From Rhizobium lentis (GTDB lineage Bacteria; Pseudomonadota; Alphaproteobacteria; Rhizobiales; Rhizobiaceae): DNA of 64,000 bases. Below are positions 7,134 to 17,596 of this stretch, in pieces; position 1 is the stretch's first letter, and each line of letters opens with the position of its first letter. Position numbers and translations under genes: made by a program. The stretch spans positions 205,902 to 269,901 of the forward strand of contig NZ_CP071458.1 of NCBI RefSeq assembly GCF_017352135.1. The letters run 5' to 3'. The notes under the pieces are model-generated. The model searched no databases and was not told the origin of the DNA. It saw only the letters and a list, made by a program, of their open reading frames with translations.

Positions 7134-8501
7134 TCAGCAGGAACCGCAATCGTCTTCATCGCCTTGCTCTACGATGTGTCTTCTTACGATTTCCTCATCC
7201 CTCTTGAGGAGGTTGAGCACTGCTTCAGCGTCGGCGAAGACCACCTCCACATCCTCGCGTGAGATAACGAGGCTGCCGCCTCGCGCAACGCTTCGCTGAA
7301 CGAGACGGCGCACCATCTCCTTGACATAAGCCGCGCTGCCGCCCTTTGAACGGACGACGGCCTCGGCCAAAGCTCCCGCCTGAAAGTTCAGGGCATGACC
7401 ATATTGCTTGAACAGCCGCTCGCGGCAATCGTCATCAGGGTGAGGAATCTCAAGCGCCGCATCTACACGGCCCGAACGCGAGGCGAGTGCCCCCTCGAGG
7501 GAGTTCAGCCGATTCGTGGTCAGGAGGATGAGGATGTCCGCGTCTGTGCCGAGACCGTCCATCTCGTTCAACAAGCGGTTCAGGCGGGTTTCTGCCTTTT
7601 GGCTCGAAATATCTTCGCGCGAACGGGCGACTAGATCCGCATCCTCAAACACCATGATGCATGGCTGCAGGACACGAGCCAACGCGAAGTATTCCTCCAT
7701 ATTCAGCATCTGCTCAGCCGTGACCAGAATTGTGCTGTGCTCGGGCAGGTTGGCAGCGATATAGTGGACGACATGGGTCTTGCCGGTGCCAGGATGTCCG
7801 TGGAGCAGAATACCCTTGCGTCCCGATTGGCCGAGGCGCTTCAACTCGTCCCGGTATTTAACAAAATCGAAGATGTGCGTATCGAGCTGGGTCATAGTCG
7901 CCTTGGAAAGCACGACGTCGTTCCGGCTCACCGCAGGAAGCTTGTGCACCCTCATTGTTTCGTGAGTGCCCCCGAAGTCATTGAACTCGAAAGAGACAGC
8001 CTTGTTGCGATAATATCGGGAGCTCTTGCCCTGCGCCTGGATTGTGCGCAGAAAGCCCTTGGCGAAGACATGACCCACCTCATTGGGCAGATGAGCTATT
8101 TCGACCTGGACCTTTGTACCATACTGAGTAAGGAACTTCGACAGCATGACTGCTGCAGGCATGTCGTCGTCGATCGTTATTAGCCAGAGACCGTTGTTAA
8201 GCGAAGCATATGGCTCATCTTCGCCAATGTCGATGTCCTGACTCTGCACGGGCGTCAGCCGCACGACGTGTTCTCCCTCACAAATGGTCAAGTCTGACAG
8301 CTTCATCGGGAAAATCTCGAACTTTTGTTGGAACCCCAAGAGCTCAGGGGACCAAGGTGCGACTAGGTCCTCGATAATGGTTTGAAGATCTGGCAGGAGA
8401 TGTGCGGTAAACTGCCGACGTGAGCTCACGAGAACTGCCAAATCATTGGTCTTGAAATGGCGACGAAGTTGCTGCCACACAAAGCTATCGGATTCACTCA
8501 A
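7134..8501 (-). CDS. AAA-family ATPase in a coupled operon with a RepA-derived protein
   Basis: The protein (455 residues) has an N-terminal region of about 215 residues without a recognised domain. A classical AAA module follows: Walker A GHPGTGKT, Walker B IMVFEDAD, sensor 1 LLTTNR, and RSGRVD where the arginine finger sits. It ends in CGSC. AAA ATPases remodel or unfold partners as hexamers. The start is TTG 8501, which overlaps the stop of the upstream ORF (TTGA) and has AGGA about 9 bases before it. That overlap ties its translation to the two preceding genes. The substrate is unknown. Confidence 0.8.
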   Translation of the reverse strand: MSESDSFVWQQLRRHFKTNDLAVLVSSRRQFTAHLLPDLQTIIEDLVAPWSPELLGFQQKFEIFPMKLSDLTICEGEHVVRLTPVQSQDIDIGEDEPYASLNNGLWLITIDDDMPAAVMLSKFLTQYGTKVQVEIAHLPNEVGHVFAKGFLRTIQAQGKSSRYYRNKAVSFEFNDFGGTHETMRVHKLPAVSRNDVVLSKATMTQLDTHIFDFVKYRDELKRLGQSGRKGILLHGHPGTGKTHVVHYIAANLPEHSTILVTAEQMLNMEEYFALARVLQPCIMVFEDADLVARSREDISSQKAETRLNRLLNEMDGLGTDADILILLTTNRLNSLEGALASRSGRVDAALEIPHPDDDCRERLFKQYGHALNFQAGALAEAVVRSKGGSAAYVKEMVRRLVQRSVARGGSLVISREDVEVVFADAEAVLNLLKRDEEIVRRHIVEQGDEDDCGSC

Positions 8502-8746
8502 GACGATGTTCCTTTGAAAGTGGAGTGGGGTGGAAGGCCTGGGTCTCTAAAAGCAGCATTCGCATCAGGTTTCTCTCCAAACGCTATTCGGCAGATATGG
8601 GTCTTCGGAGCTCGCCATAGGGCAACAGCCCCAGAGTGCAAGCTCGTAAAGTGTCTGCTTCTAGCCGCCGCCATGGCGTTGGCCGCCTTGAAGAGCTCGG
8701 CCGGTCCGTACAACATGAAGCGTATGCGCTGCGTGCGTGGGCTCAT
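8498..8746 (-). CDS. Hypothetical 82-residue protein between a RepA derivative and an AAA ATPase
   Basis: No family is recognised. The N-terminus is basic and then hydrophobic (MSPRTQRIRFMLYGPAELFKAANAMAAARS) and the rest is polar. Its ATG overlaps the stop of the RepA-like gene by four bases (ATGA), and its stop overlaps the start of the AAA gene (TTGA). This arrangement is the main evidence that it is a real gene. It could be an adaptor or substrate for the ATPase, but that is only an inference from the gene order. Confidence 0.45.
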   Translation of the reverse strand: MSPRTQRIRFMLYGPAELFKAANAMAAARSRHFTSLHSGAVALWRAPKTHICRIAFGEKPDANAAFRDPGLPPHSTFKGTSS

Positions 8747-9237
8747 TTGCTAAGTCCCCTGGATTGGGAGTTCGCCTTACCTGCAGTCCTGGAGCACGAA
8801 GCCTGTGACATATAGATCGGGGGACGGCCCCAAACCTTGGATACGATGTCCATTACCTCCGCATTGGTGGAAGTCAGCGATTCGATCGCTTGCTCGTACG
8901 CCGATCGGCCTACCGCTCCCCCTGACAGCTCATACAACGATCGGTTTTTGAGCCACGCTTCCCGTATCGCGTTCGATTCACCCTCGCGCCTCTGCGGGCA
9001 AAACTTCAAAGCCTCTTTCAGACGGGCCGAAGCGTGATAAGCACGGAGTTCGTTGATCTGTCGAACCGTATAGGAGCGTCTTGCTGGGATCCCTAGATCC
9101 GGTGTTGGCCCCAGCCCATCGTTTGACAATAGCCGCAGATAACTGCCCGACACGCCGAGAATCTCGGCAACCTCGCCCAAGGAGAACGAGCGCGAGGTCC
9201 TGTCGTCTGGAAATTGGAACCTGGTCGTATGCTGCAT
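8743..9237 (-). CDS. RepA-derived protein lacking the ParA ATPase core
   Basis: Residues 15-85 match the N-terminal MerR-like DNA-binding domain of repABC plasmid RepA (FSLGEVAEILGVSGSYLRLL, RRSYTVRQINELRAYHAS, LKFCPQRREGE). In a normal RepA this leads into the Walker ATPase of about 240 residues. Here it jumps directly to the RepA C-terminus (RSLYELSGGAVGRSAYEQA, TSTNAEVMDIVSKVWGRP). The fused frame of 164 residues is intact and its stop overlaps the next gene. The product should bind DNA but cannot act as a partition ATPase. No repB or repC follows. Confidence 0.7.
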   Translation of the reverse strand: MQHTTRFQFPDDRTSRSFSLGEVAEILGVSGSYLRLLSNDGLGPTPDLGIPARRSYTVRQINELRAYHASARLKEALKFCPQRREGESNAIREAWLKNRSLYELSGGAVGRSAYEQAIESLTSTNAEVMDIVSKVWGRPPIYMSQASCSRTAGKANSQSRGLSK

Positions 9238-9246
9238 AAATTGCCT

Positions 9247-9288
9247 CGTGACGGTTTACTGTCTTTATAGCGTTGTTATTCCGTCACG
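9247..9288. promoter_or_regulatory. Inverted repeat upstream of the RepA-derived gene, likely operator
   Basis: CGTGACGG (9247-9254) and CCGTCACG (9281-9288) form a perfect 8-bp inverted repeat separated by 26 bp. It lies just upstream of the ATG at 9237. RepA proteins autoregulate their operons through sites upstream of repA, so this could be the binding site of the N-terminal domain kept in the derivative. No sequence match to a characterised site is claimed. Confidence 0.45.
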
Positions 9289-9450
9289 CACTAAACCAGT
9301 TGCCTGGGCTAGTCAACTCTCAACAGCCAACAAGCACTTGCCGCGCCAACAAACTTACCGGCTCCATCGGAGCAGGCCTTTCGTCCGCCTGATCTGGCCC
9401 CTCAACCTGGACCAGTTTTAGCTAGAGTTTTCCGGTGGAAAGGAACAACG

Positions 9451-9640
9451 ATGAAGGCATCGCAATTTTCGGACGCGCAGAAGGCGTTCATTCTGAAGCA
9501 AGGTGATGAAGGTGTCTGTTGCTGCGATCTGCCGCAAAGCGGCATCAGTCAGGCGACCTACTTCAATTGGAGGAAGAAGTATGCCGGCATGTTGCCGCCG
9601 ACAGACATCGGCGATCGGACTCCCCCTCTACCAAAATTGA
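9451..9640 (+). mobile_element. Truncated IS3-family OrfA
   Basis: ATG 9451 opens MKASQFSDAQKAFILKQGDEG and then SGISQATYFNWRKKYAGM, the HTH-containing first half of an IS3-group OrfA. The sequence departs from the family at about residue 48 and no OrfB follows. Upstream GGAAAGGAACAACG gives a ribosome site, as in intact elements. The fragment ends about 110 bp before the NifA site of nifH, so it marks the left border of the nif block. Confidence 0.7.
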
Positions 9641-9752
9641 GGACAATGCGATCTCCGCTTAATTTCTTCCTGCATGGGTCGTAAGTCGCAGTTCCAGATG
9701 GCCCGATTAACCGAAATTCTCGACATCCAATTCACGACATCGTCGTCACTTT

Positions 9753-9768
9753 TGTCGGCTTCGCGACA
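9753..9768. promoter_or_regulatory. NifA upstream activator site for nifH
   Basis: TGTCGGCTTCGCGACA fits the NifA consensus TGT-N10-ACA exactly. It lies about 90-105 bp upstream of the -24 element of nifH, the usual distance for activation by looping with IHF. The flanking bases extend the dyad slightly (TTGTCG...CGACAAG). Confidence 0.8.
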
Positions 9769-9814
9769 AGCATTCTTCCTCGCCCAATCGCGTATTTTCC
9801 GTCCAGGTAGCTGA

Positions 9815-10834
<1,020 letters not shown>

Positions 10835-10859
10835 TAGCTGCCCAGTGATCACACTGACA

Positions 10860-10888
10860 CGGGCGCGCAGCGACACGCAAAGCGCCCG
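10860..10888 (+). terminator. Intercistronic hairpin between nifH and nifD
   Basis: CGGGCGC (10860-10866) pairs with GCGCCCG (10882-10888) across a 15-base loop. No T-tract follows, so it is probably not a strong terminator. It may stabilise the nifH end of the message or lower readthrough, which would fit the need for more NifH than NifDK. Role inferred. Confidence 0.4.
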
Positions 10889-10950
10889 CCATCCCGTGAA
10901 GGAGGTTTCGCCAATGAGGCTTCATCCGGATTTTCTAAGGGGTAGGGTCA

Positions 10951-12444
10951 ATGAGCCTCAAATACGACAATGACAGTGACTTCCACGCGAAGCTTATAGC
11001 AGACGTGCTGTCGCAATATCCGGGCAAAGCAGCGAAGCGCCGCAGTAAACACCTTAGCGTGGCAACGAGCGAAAAGGACGCCGGCGAGGACCCAAACACG
11101 ATTAGCGAATGCGAGGTAAAGTCGAACATCAAGTCTGTTCCTGGCGTGATGACGATCCGCGGATGCGCCTATGCCGGTTCAAAGGGCGTTGTCTGGGGAC
11201 CGATCAAGGATATGGTTCACATTTCACACGGGCCTGTGGGCTGTGGTCAATATTCCTGGTCGCAACGTCGCAACTATTACGTCGGTCTGACAGGTATCGA
11301 CACTTTCGTGACCATGCAATTTACCTCCGATTTCCAGGAGAAGGACATCGTTTTCGGCGGTGACAAGAAACTGGAAAAGGTCATTGACGAGATTGCTGAA
11401 CTTTTCCCGCTAAGCAATGGCATCAGCCTGCAGTCCGAATGTCCGATCGGTCTGATTGGCGATGACATTGAGGCCGTAGCGCGAAAAAAGGCCAAAGAAC
11501 ACACGACGACCGTCGTGCCGGTGCGCTGCGAAGGCTTCCGTGGTGTCTCACAATCACTTGGCCACCACATCGCCAACGACGCAATTCGAGATTGGGTCTT
11601 CGACAAGAAAGACTTAAAATTCGAGCCGGGTCCTTACGACGTAAATGTCATAGGCGACTATAACATTGGCGGCGATGCATGGGCGTCGCGCATCCTGCTC
11701 GAAGAGATCGGATTGCGCGTGGTCGGCAACTGGTCGGGAGATGCAACACTCGCCGAAGTGGAGCGCGCCCCGAGAGCTACGCTCAACCTCATTCACTGCT
11801 ATCGGTCGATGAATTACATCTCCAGACACATGGAGGAAAAATATGGCATTCCATGGATGGAGTATAATTTCTTTGGCCCATTCCAGATCGAAGCCTCGCT
11901 GCGCAACATAGCCAAGCATTTCGGGCCGGAGATCGAAGATAGAACGGAAAAAGTCATCGCCAAATACCGACCCTTCGTTTCGGCTGTGGTCGACAAATAT
12001 TGGCCGCGTCTTTCTGGCAAACGGGTGATGCTCTACATCGGCGGATTGCGTCCTCGTCACGTCATCACCGCCTATGAGGACCTCGGAATGGAAATCGTAG
12101 GAACCGGCTACGAATTCGGTCATGGCGACGACTATCAGCGCACCGGCCACTACGTAAAAGAAGGCACGTTGATCTACGACGACGTGACTAGCTACGAACT
12201 AGAGAAATTCATCGAGCGAATTCGGCCTGATCTGGTCGGGTCCGGCATCAAGGAAAAATACCCGGTGCAGAAAATGGGCATTCCGTTCCGTCAGATGCAC
12301 TCCTGGGATTATTCTGGTCCGTATCACGGTTATGACGGCTTCTCGATCTTCGCCCGAGACATGGATATGGCCATCAACAATCCGGTTTGGGGTCTTTACG
12401 ATGCGCCCTGGAACGACCGCGCTTCGGCGGTGGCAGTAGCATGA
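10951..12444 (+). CDS. nifD: Nitrogenase MoFe protein alpha chain
   Basis: NifD carries the FeMo cofactor and shares the P-cluster with NifK. The 497-residue sequence has the three P-cluster cysteines in [17 protein letters not shown] and SECPIGLIG. The cofactor ligands are also present: the Cys in [10 protein letters not shown] and the His in [12 protein letters not shown]. The length is normal for rhizobia. ATG 10951 follows AAGGGGTAGGGTCA. It lies 116 bp after nifH and 94 bp before nifK in the same orientation, so it is cotranscribed. No damage is visible. Confidence 0.97.
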   Translation: MSLKYDNDSDFHAKLIADVLSQYPGKAAKRRSKHLSVATSEKDAGEDPNTISECEVKSNIKSVPGVMTIRGCAYAGSKGVVWGPIKDMVHISHGPVGCGQYSWSQRRNYYVGLTGIDTFVTMQFTSDFQEKDIVFGGDKKLEKVIDEIAELFPLSNGISLQSECPIGLIGDDIEAVARKKAKEHTTTVVPVRCEGFRGVSQSLGHHIANDAIRDWVFDKKDLKFEPGPYDVNVIGDYNIGGDAWASRILLEEIGLRVVGNWSGDATLAEVERAPRATLNLIHCYRSMNYISRHMEEKYGIPWMEYNFFGPFQIEASLRNIAKHFGPEIEDRTEKVIAKYRPFVSAVVDKYWPRLSGKRVMLYIGGLRPRHVITAYEDLGMEIVGTGYEFGHGDDYQRTGHYVKEGTLIYDDVTSYELEKFIERIRPDLVGSGIKEKYPVQKMGIPFRQMHSWDYSGPYHGYDGFSIFARDMDMAINNPVWGLYDAPWNDRASAVAVA

Positions 12445-12538
12445 GCACCTAGCATTTCTCGAAGAAAAACGCGGGAGGCCTCGCGCCGAAAGTCTCTGTC
12501 CCGCCTCCATGTCGCAGCCAACCGAAAGAGGTGACCCT

Positions 12539-14080
12539 ATGCCGCAATCAGCTGAGAAAGCTCTCGACCATGCGCCTTTGTTCTGCGAGCCGGAATATAG
12601 GCAAATGTTGGCCGAGAAAAAGCTGAACTTCGAATGCCCACACCCGGATCAGGTCGTGTCAGACCAACGCGAATTCACGAAGAGCTGGAAATATCGCGAG
12701 AAAAACCTGGCCCGCCAAGCCCTTGTCGTTAATCCAGCCAAAGCCTGCCAGCCACTCGGCGCGGTCTTCGCAGCGGCGGGATTCGAGCGAACGATGTCGT
12801 TCGTTCATGGCAGCCAAGGTTGCGTTGCCTACTACAGATCGCACCTATCACGCCATTTCAAGGAACCGTCATCGGTGGTCTCGTCATCGATGACAGAAGA
12901 CGCCGCTGTATTTGGTGGCCTGAAGAATATGGTCGACGGTCTCGCCAACACGTACAAGCTCTATAACCCGAAGATGATCGCGGTGTCGACCACATGTATG
13001 GCCGAGGTCATCGGAGATGACCTACATGGCTTTATCGAAAACGCCAAAAGTGAAGGTTCGGTCCCGCGCGATTTCGATGTCCCCTTCGCCCACACGCCTG
13101 CCTTTGTCGGCAGCCATGTCGATGGCTATGACAGCATGGTAAAAGGTGTGCTGGAGAATTTCTGGAAGGGCACCGCGCGAACTGAAGCCACCGCTACCAT
13201 CAACATCATTCCTGGATTTGATGGCTTCTGCGTTGGGAACAATCGCGAATTAAAACGCCTGCTCGACTTGATGCAAGTGAATTACATGTTCATCCAGGAC
13301 GCATCAGATCAGTTCGATACGCCTTCCGACGGCAATTTTCGGATGTATGACGGCGGGACCAGCATCAATGACGTGAAGGCGGCGTTGAACGCGGAGTGGA
13401 CATTGTCCCTGCAATATTACAACACTCGCAAGACGTTAGATTACTGCAGAGACGTTGGACAAGCGGCGACCTCCTTCCACTACCCTCTCGGCGTCGAAGC
13501 TACCGACGAACTGCTGATGGTGATATCGGAGATTTCCGGCAGAGAAATTCCCGAGGCGATCCGTCTGGAGCGCGGCCGACTCATCGATGCGATGGCGGAC
13601 AGCCAAGCTTGGCTGTATGGAAAAAAATACGCGATCTACGGCGATCCAGATTTCGTTTATGCGATGGCGCGCTTCATCATGGAGACCGGCGGCGAGCCAA
13701 CCCACTGCCTCGCCACAAATGGCACCTCAGCTTGGGAGGACGAGATGAAGGAACTCCTCGCATCCTCGCCCTTCGGGAAGAATGCACAGGTTTGGCCAGG
13801 CAAAGATCTCTGGGCACTGCGCTCGCTACTGTTCACCGAGCCGGTGGATCTCCTGATCGGAAATTCTTATGGGAAGTATCTCGAACGGGACACCGGTACC
13901 CCACTGGTTCGGCTGATGTTTCCAATTTTCGACCGGCACCATCATCATCGATTCCCCCTCATGGGCTACCAAGGCGGACTGCGTCTTTTAACGGCGATCC
14001 TCGACAAGATCTTCGACAACCTCGATCGCGAAACAATGCACGCCGGTGTGACAGATTATTCGTATGACCTCACTCGCTAA
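12539..14080 (+). CDS. nifK: Nitrogenase MoFe protein beta chain
   Basis: The 513-residue NifK forms the alpha2-beta2 MoFe protein with NifD. P-cluster cysteines are seen in NPAKACQPLGA, GSQGCVAYYRSHLSRHF and STTCMAEVIGDD. The frame extends upstream to 12509, but ATG 12539 (MPQSAEKALDHAPLF) has GAGGTGACCCT before it and fits the rhizobial N-terminus. The next gene, nifE, begins 53 bp downstream, so nifHDKEN looks like one transcription unit. Confidence 0.97.
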   Translation: MPQSAEKALDHAPLFCEPEYRQMLAEKKLNFECPHPDQVVSDQREFTKSWKYREKNLARQALVVNPAKACQPLGAVFAAAGFERTMSFVHGSQGCVAYYRSHLSRHFKEPSSVVSSSMTEDAAVFGGLKNMVDGLANTYKLYNPKMIAVSTTCMAEVIGDDLHGFIENAKSEGSVPRDFDVPFAHTPAFVGSHVDGYDSMVKGVLENFWKGTARTEATATINIIPGFDGFCVGNNRELKRLLDLMQVNYMFIQDASDQFDTPSDGNFRMYDGGTSINDVKAALNAEWTLSLQYYNTRKTLDYCRDVGQAATSFHYPLGVEATDELLMVISEISGREIPEAIRLERGRLIDAMADSQAWLYGKKYAIYGDPDFVYAMARFIMETGGEPTHCLATNGTSAWEDEMKELLASSPFGKNAQVWPGKDLWALRSLLFTEPVDLLIGNSYGKYLERDTGTPLVRLMFPIFDRHHHHRFPLMGYQGGLRLLTAILDKIFDNLDRETMHAGVTDYSYDLTR

Positions 14081-14133
14081 AAGCGGCGGCCGGCCAGGCG
14101 GCCTATCTCTCAACCAGATATGAAGGCAGACGA

Positions 14134-15531
14134 ATGTCCTCGCTCAACGCCAAAAACAAAGATGCCTTCCACGAGCTAGCGAGTGAAAAGAGCGGCAGCA
14201 AGGGTCCTAAGGCGCGCCTAAGGAATTGCGCGAGGCCAATGGCCCCGGGAACGGCCGTCGGCGGTTGCGCTTTCGACGGCGCCAAGGTCGCACTGCAGCC
14301 GATCACGGATGTCGCACATCTTATTCACGCGCCGCTCGCCTGCGAGGGAAATTCCTGGGACAACCGTGGCGCTGCCTCGTCAGGCCCAACACTTTGGCGC
14401 ACGAGCTTCACGACTGATCTTACGGAAATCGACATCGTAATGGGACACAGTGAACGGAAGCTCTTTAAAGCGATCCGGGAAATCAAGGATGGGTATGCGC
14501 CCGCAGCAATCTTCGTCTATTCAACCTGCGTTACGGCGATGATCGGTGACGACATCGACGTTGTTTGCAAGCGAGCGACGGACGAATTTGCCTTACCGGT
14601 GGTGCCGGTCAATGCGCCAGGCTTTGTCGGGTCTAAAAACCTCGGCAACAAGCTAGCGGGCGAGGCACTGCTCAAGCATGTCATAGGTACCGTGGAGCCC
14701 GATGAACCAGGCCTTTGCGACATCAACATACTCGGCGAATTTAACCTCTCGGGTGAGTTCTGGCAGGTGAAGCCGCTCTTGGATAAGCTCGGCGTCCGCG
14801 TCCGCGCCTGTATTCCCGGAGACGCGCGATATCTGCAAGTCGCCTCCGCCCACCGCTCGCGCGCAGCGATGACGGTGTGTTCGACAGCGTTCGTTGCGTT
14901 GGCACGTAAGATGCAGGAACGCTGGGACATTCCATTTTTCGAGGGCTCCTTCTATGGCATCTCCGGCACCTCGGAGGCACTCCGGCGGATCGCCGATCTG
15001 CTTGTAAAGAAGGGTGCTGACCCCTCGCTTTTGCATCGCACAGAAATCCTTGTAGCGGAAGAAGAGGAAAAGGTGTGGAAGAGGCTGGAAGCCTACCGAC
15101 CTCGCCTTGAGGGCAAGCGCGTGCTTCTAAATACAGGCGGCGTGAAATCCTGGTCGGTCGTCCATGCCTTGATGGAGATCGGCATGGAGATCGTCGGCAC
15201 ATCAGTCAAGAAATCGACGCTCGAAGATAGGGAGCGAGTGAAACAGACCCTGAAGGAGGAGAACCTCGTGTTCGAGTCGATGTCGCCGCGCGAGCTTTTC
15301 TCGCTTCTGCTCGAGAGAAAGGCTGACATCATGCTGTCGGGCGGACGCACCCAGTATATAGCGCTAAAGGCAAAACTGCCCTGGCTCGACATTAACCAGG
15401 AGCGTCATCATGCTTACGCTGGCTATGAGGGAATGGTGCAACTTGCTCGACAAATTGACCTGGCAATCCACAATCCGATGTGGCCGCAGGTGCGCGAGCC
15501 GGCGCCATGGGAGCAGGCCTTGGTCGTTTAA
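14134..15531 (+). CDS. nifE: FeMo-cofactor scaffold protein NifE
   Basis: NifE pairs with NifN to form the scaffold on which the FeMo cofactor precursor matures. The 465-residue protein is a NifD relative with conserved cysteines in VGGCAFDGAK, APLACEGNSWDNRG and STCVTAMIGDD. The FYGISGTS and GGVKSW segments are typical of NifE. The start ATG 14134 leads into MSSLNAKNKDAFHEL. It lies between nifK and nifN and is the expected length. Confidence 0.95.
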   Translation: MSSLNAKNKDAFHELASEKSGSKGPKARLRNCARPMAPGTAVGGCAFDGAKVALQPITDVAHLIHAPLACEGNSWDNRGAASSGPTLWRTSFTTDLTEIDIVMGHSERKLFKAIREIKDGYAPAAIFVYSTCVTAMIGDDIDVVCKRATDEFALPVVPVNAPGFVGSKNLGNKLAGEALLKHVIGTVEPDEPGLCDINILGEFNLSGEFWQVKPLLDKLGVRVRACIPGDARYLQVASAHRSRAAMTVCSTAFVALARKMQERWDIPFFEGSFYGISGTSEALRRIADLLVKKGADPSLLHRTEILVAEEEEKVWKRLEAYRPRLEGKRVLLNTGGVKSWSVVHALMEIGMEIVGTSVKKSTLEDRERVKQTLKEENLVFESMSPRELFSLLLERKADIMLSGGRTQYIALKAKLPWLDINQERHHAYAGYEGMVQLARQIDLAIHNPMWPQVREPAPWEQALVV

Positions 15532-15608
15532 AAACGAGCGAAAAGAGAAGCGTAAGCGCGTCGAACCAAAACCGCGAGATCACTCGCAAAAAATGTTGAG
15601 GTCGTACT

Positions 15609-16928
15609 ATGGCACGCGTCGTATCTCAAACGAAGTCGGCGGCGGTCAACCCCCTGAAGTCGTCTCAGCCGCTCGGTGCTGCCTTCGCCTTTCTGGGCGT
15701 CGACGGCGCAATACCTCTGCTCCATGGCAGCCAGGGATGTACGAGCTTCGCGCTCGCACTGCTCGTGAGGCATTTCAATGAAGCGATCCCGCTTCAAACG
15801 ACGGCGATGAACGAAGCCGCGATAATCGTCGGCGGCGCGGATCGTCTCGAAGAGGCAATTCTCAGCCTCAAAGCCCGCACAAGGCCACGACTGATCGGGA
15901 TATGCACGACCGCATCGGTAGAGGCCCGCGACGAGGATGTCGCCGGTGACGTCGAAAACATCAAACGCAAGCGGGCGATAGAACTTGTGGGCACCGAAGT
16001 GGTACTCGCCAACACGCCGGACTTTGACGGCGCGATAGAGGAAGGTTGGTCCAAAGCTGTTACCGCCGTGATCGAGGCACTAGCGCGACCTGACAAGCAG
16101 TATCGCAATCCGAGGAAGATCGCGATCTTGCCTGGCTGGAACTTGACAGTTGCCGACATAGAACATCTGCGCGAGACGGCCGTAAGCTTCGGGCTCGACC
16201 CGGTTATTCTGCCCGACGTATCCGGAGCGCTCGACGGCTCCATCCCCGAAGATTGGATGCCGACAACGTATGGCGGCACGAAATTGGAGGAGATCCGCGA
16301 TCTCGGTGCGACGATGCAGTGTATCGCAATCGGTGAGCACATGCGGCGACCGGCTGAAGCGCTGCAGAGACTGACCGGCGTGCCGTACGTGCTGTTTAGA
16401 TCGCTGACGGGCCTAGAGAACGTCGATCGCTTTATTCGCCTGCTTGCCGCTGTGTCATGCAAACAGACACCGCTCAATGTCCGCCGTAACCGAATGCAGT
16501 TGCAGGATGCCATGCTCGACGGACATTTCCATATGGCAGGCAAGAAGATCGCAATTGCCTCCGAGCCGGATCAACTCTTCCAGTTCTCCGATTTTTTTAC
16601 TGCCATGGGTGCGGAAATTGCGGCCGCGGTCACCACGACCGGCACTTCGAAGGCGCTCGAGATGGTACCGGCGAAGACCGTCAAAGTCGGCGATCTCAGT
16701 GATCTGGAAAGTCTCGCCGCAACGGCCGATCTTATCGTCACTCACTCGCACGGCCGTGAAGCTGCCAGACGTCTCGGCGTTCCGCTGATGCGGGTGGGTT
16801 TCCCCATGTTCGACCGCTTCGGCAGCCAGCACAAGCTTACAATATTATACCGGGGAACCCGCGACGTGATCTTCGACTTCGCGAACATCATTCAGGCTAA
16901 CCACCCTCCGAACCCCTGGCCCACTTGA
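15609..16928 (+). CDS. nifN: FeMo-cofactor scaffold protein NifN
   Basis: NifN is the NifK-like half of the NifEN scaffold. The 439-residue protein shows NPLKSSQPLGAAFAFLG, LLHGSQGCTSFA and the late VGFPMFDRFGSQHK block. The ACQPLG cysteine of NifK is replaced by Ser here, as is usual in NifN. The start ATG 15609 is 77 bp after nifE. The gene that should follow, nifX, is broken. Confidence 0.95.
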   Translation: MARVVSQTKSAAVNPLKSSQPLGAAFAFLGVDGAIPLLHGSQGCTSFALALLVRHFNEAIPLQTTAMNEAAIIVGGADRLEEAILSLKARTRPRLIGICTTASVEARDEDVAGDVENIKRKRAIELVGTEVVLANTPDFDGAIEEGWSKAVTAVIEALARPDKQYRNPRKIAILPGWNLTVADIEHLRETAVSFGLDPVILPDVSGALDGSIPEDWMPTTYGGTKLEEIRDLGATMQCIAIGEHMRRPAEALQRLTGVPYVLFRSLTGLENVDRFIRLLAAVSCKQTPLNVRRNRMQLQDAMLDGHFHMAGKKIAIASEPDQLFQFSDFFTAMGAEIAAAVTTTGTSKALEMVPAKTVKVGDLSDLESLAATADLIVTHSHGREAARRLGVPLMRVGFPMFDRFGSQHKLTILYRGTRDVIFDFANIIQANHPPNPWPT

Positions 16929-16954
16929 CTCAACCGACAGGCGGGAATCGCAAA

Positions 16955-17259
16955 AATGAGATCAGTTCGTCGCCTCTCGCTCTTCAATGGCGGACTTCAT
17001 CAACGCGGACGAAATGGCAGTTGGGCGCTTTGCGAATCGATCGGCCAAATGATTGGCCATCTATGACGCGACGCGCGACGCCGTGGACCTTCGTGGAAGC
17101 CGCTAGGTTCGAGATATCTCCGACGAGATCGGAAGACACCGTATCGAAGGAGGACTGCACCGGGCAAAGATAGCGGCGTTAGACAGCTGCCCGCTCGCAT
17201 TTTGTCCCGCAATCGGCGCGCCCTCGGCGGTCACATTTGTCATCGGCAGAACTCGCTAA
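16955..17259 (+). pseudogene. nifX: Degenerate nifX
   Basis: ATG 16955 opens MRSVRRLSLFNGGLHQRG, a good NifX start, but the frame ends after 36 residues at 17063. Another frame, ending with TAA 17257-17259, reads AKIAALDSCPLAFCPAIGAP, which corresponds to the NifX C-terminal KIAALEGCAAVYCQAVGA segment. The middle of the domain (about 50 residues around the HFG motif) is missing. NifX normally carries the cofactor precursor between NifB and NifEN. It is dispensable in several organisms. The remains sit exactly where nifX should be, between nifN and fdxB. Confidence 0.7.
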
Positions 17260-17272
17260 ATTGGAGGAATCT

Positions 17273-17596
17273 ATGACAAGCTCATCCGCGACTCGCGACG
17301 GGTCCCTATGGATTCCGGAATATCTGAATTCGATCAACCCTGCGATGTGCATCGGCTGCGGTCGCTGTTTCAAGGTCTGCTCACGTGAGGTCATGCATCC
17401 CTACGGCATCGATGAAGCAGGTGAAATGCTCGGTGTCTGCGATGGCGAGGACGACTTTAATGGTGAGCTCAGTCGCGTGATCATGGTCATTGACTATCCC
17501 GGCCGCTGTATCGGCTGCGGAGCGTGCGCACGCGTCTGTCCCAAGAATTGCCAGACTCATATCGCCGTTGATGATCGTGCGGTGCACGAATCTTGA
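17273..17596 (+). CDS. fdxB: Ferredoxin III, nif-specific (FdxB type)
   Basis: This 107-residue ferredoxin has two cluster motifs: CIGCGRCFKVC near the start and CIGCGACARVCPKNC near the end, with a conserved WIPEYL leader segment. It should carry two 4Fe-4S clusters and act as electron carrier in nitrogen fixation or cofactor assembly. ATG 17273 follows a strong TTGGAGGAATCT. It lies directly after the broken nifX, the usual place for fdxB in nifENX clusters. Confidence 0.9.
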   Translation: MTSSSATRDGSLWIPEYLNSINPAMCIGCGRCFKVCSREVMHPYGIDEAGEMLGVCDGEDDFNGELSRVIMVIDYPGRCIGCGACARVCPKNCQTHIAVDDRAVHES

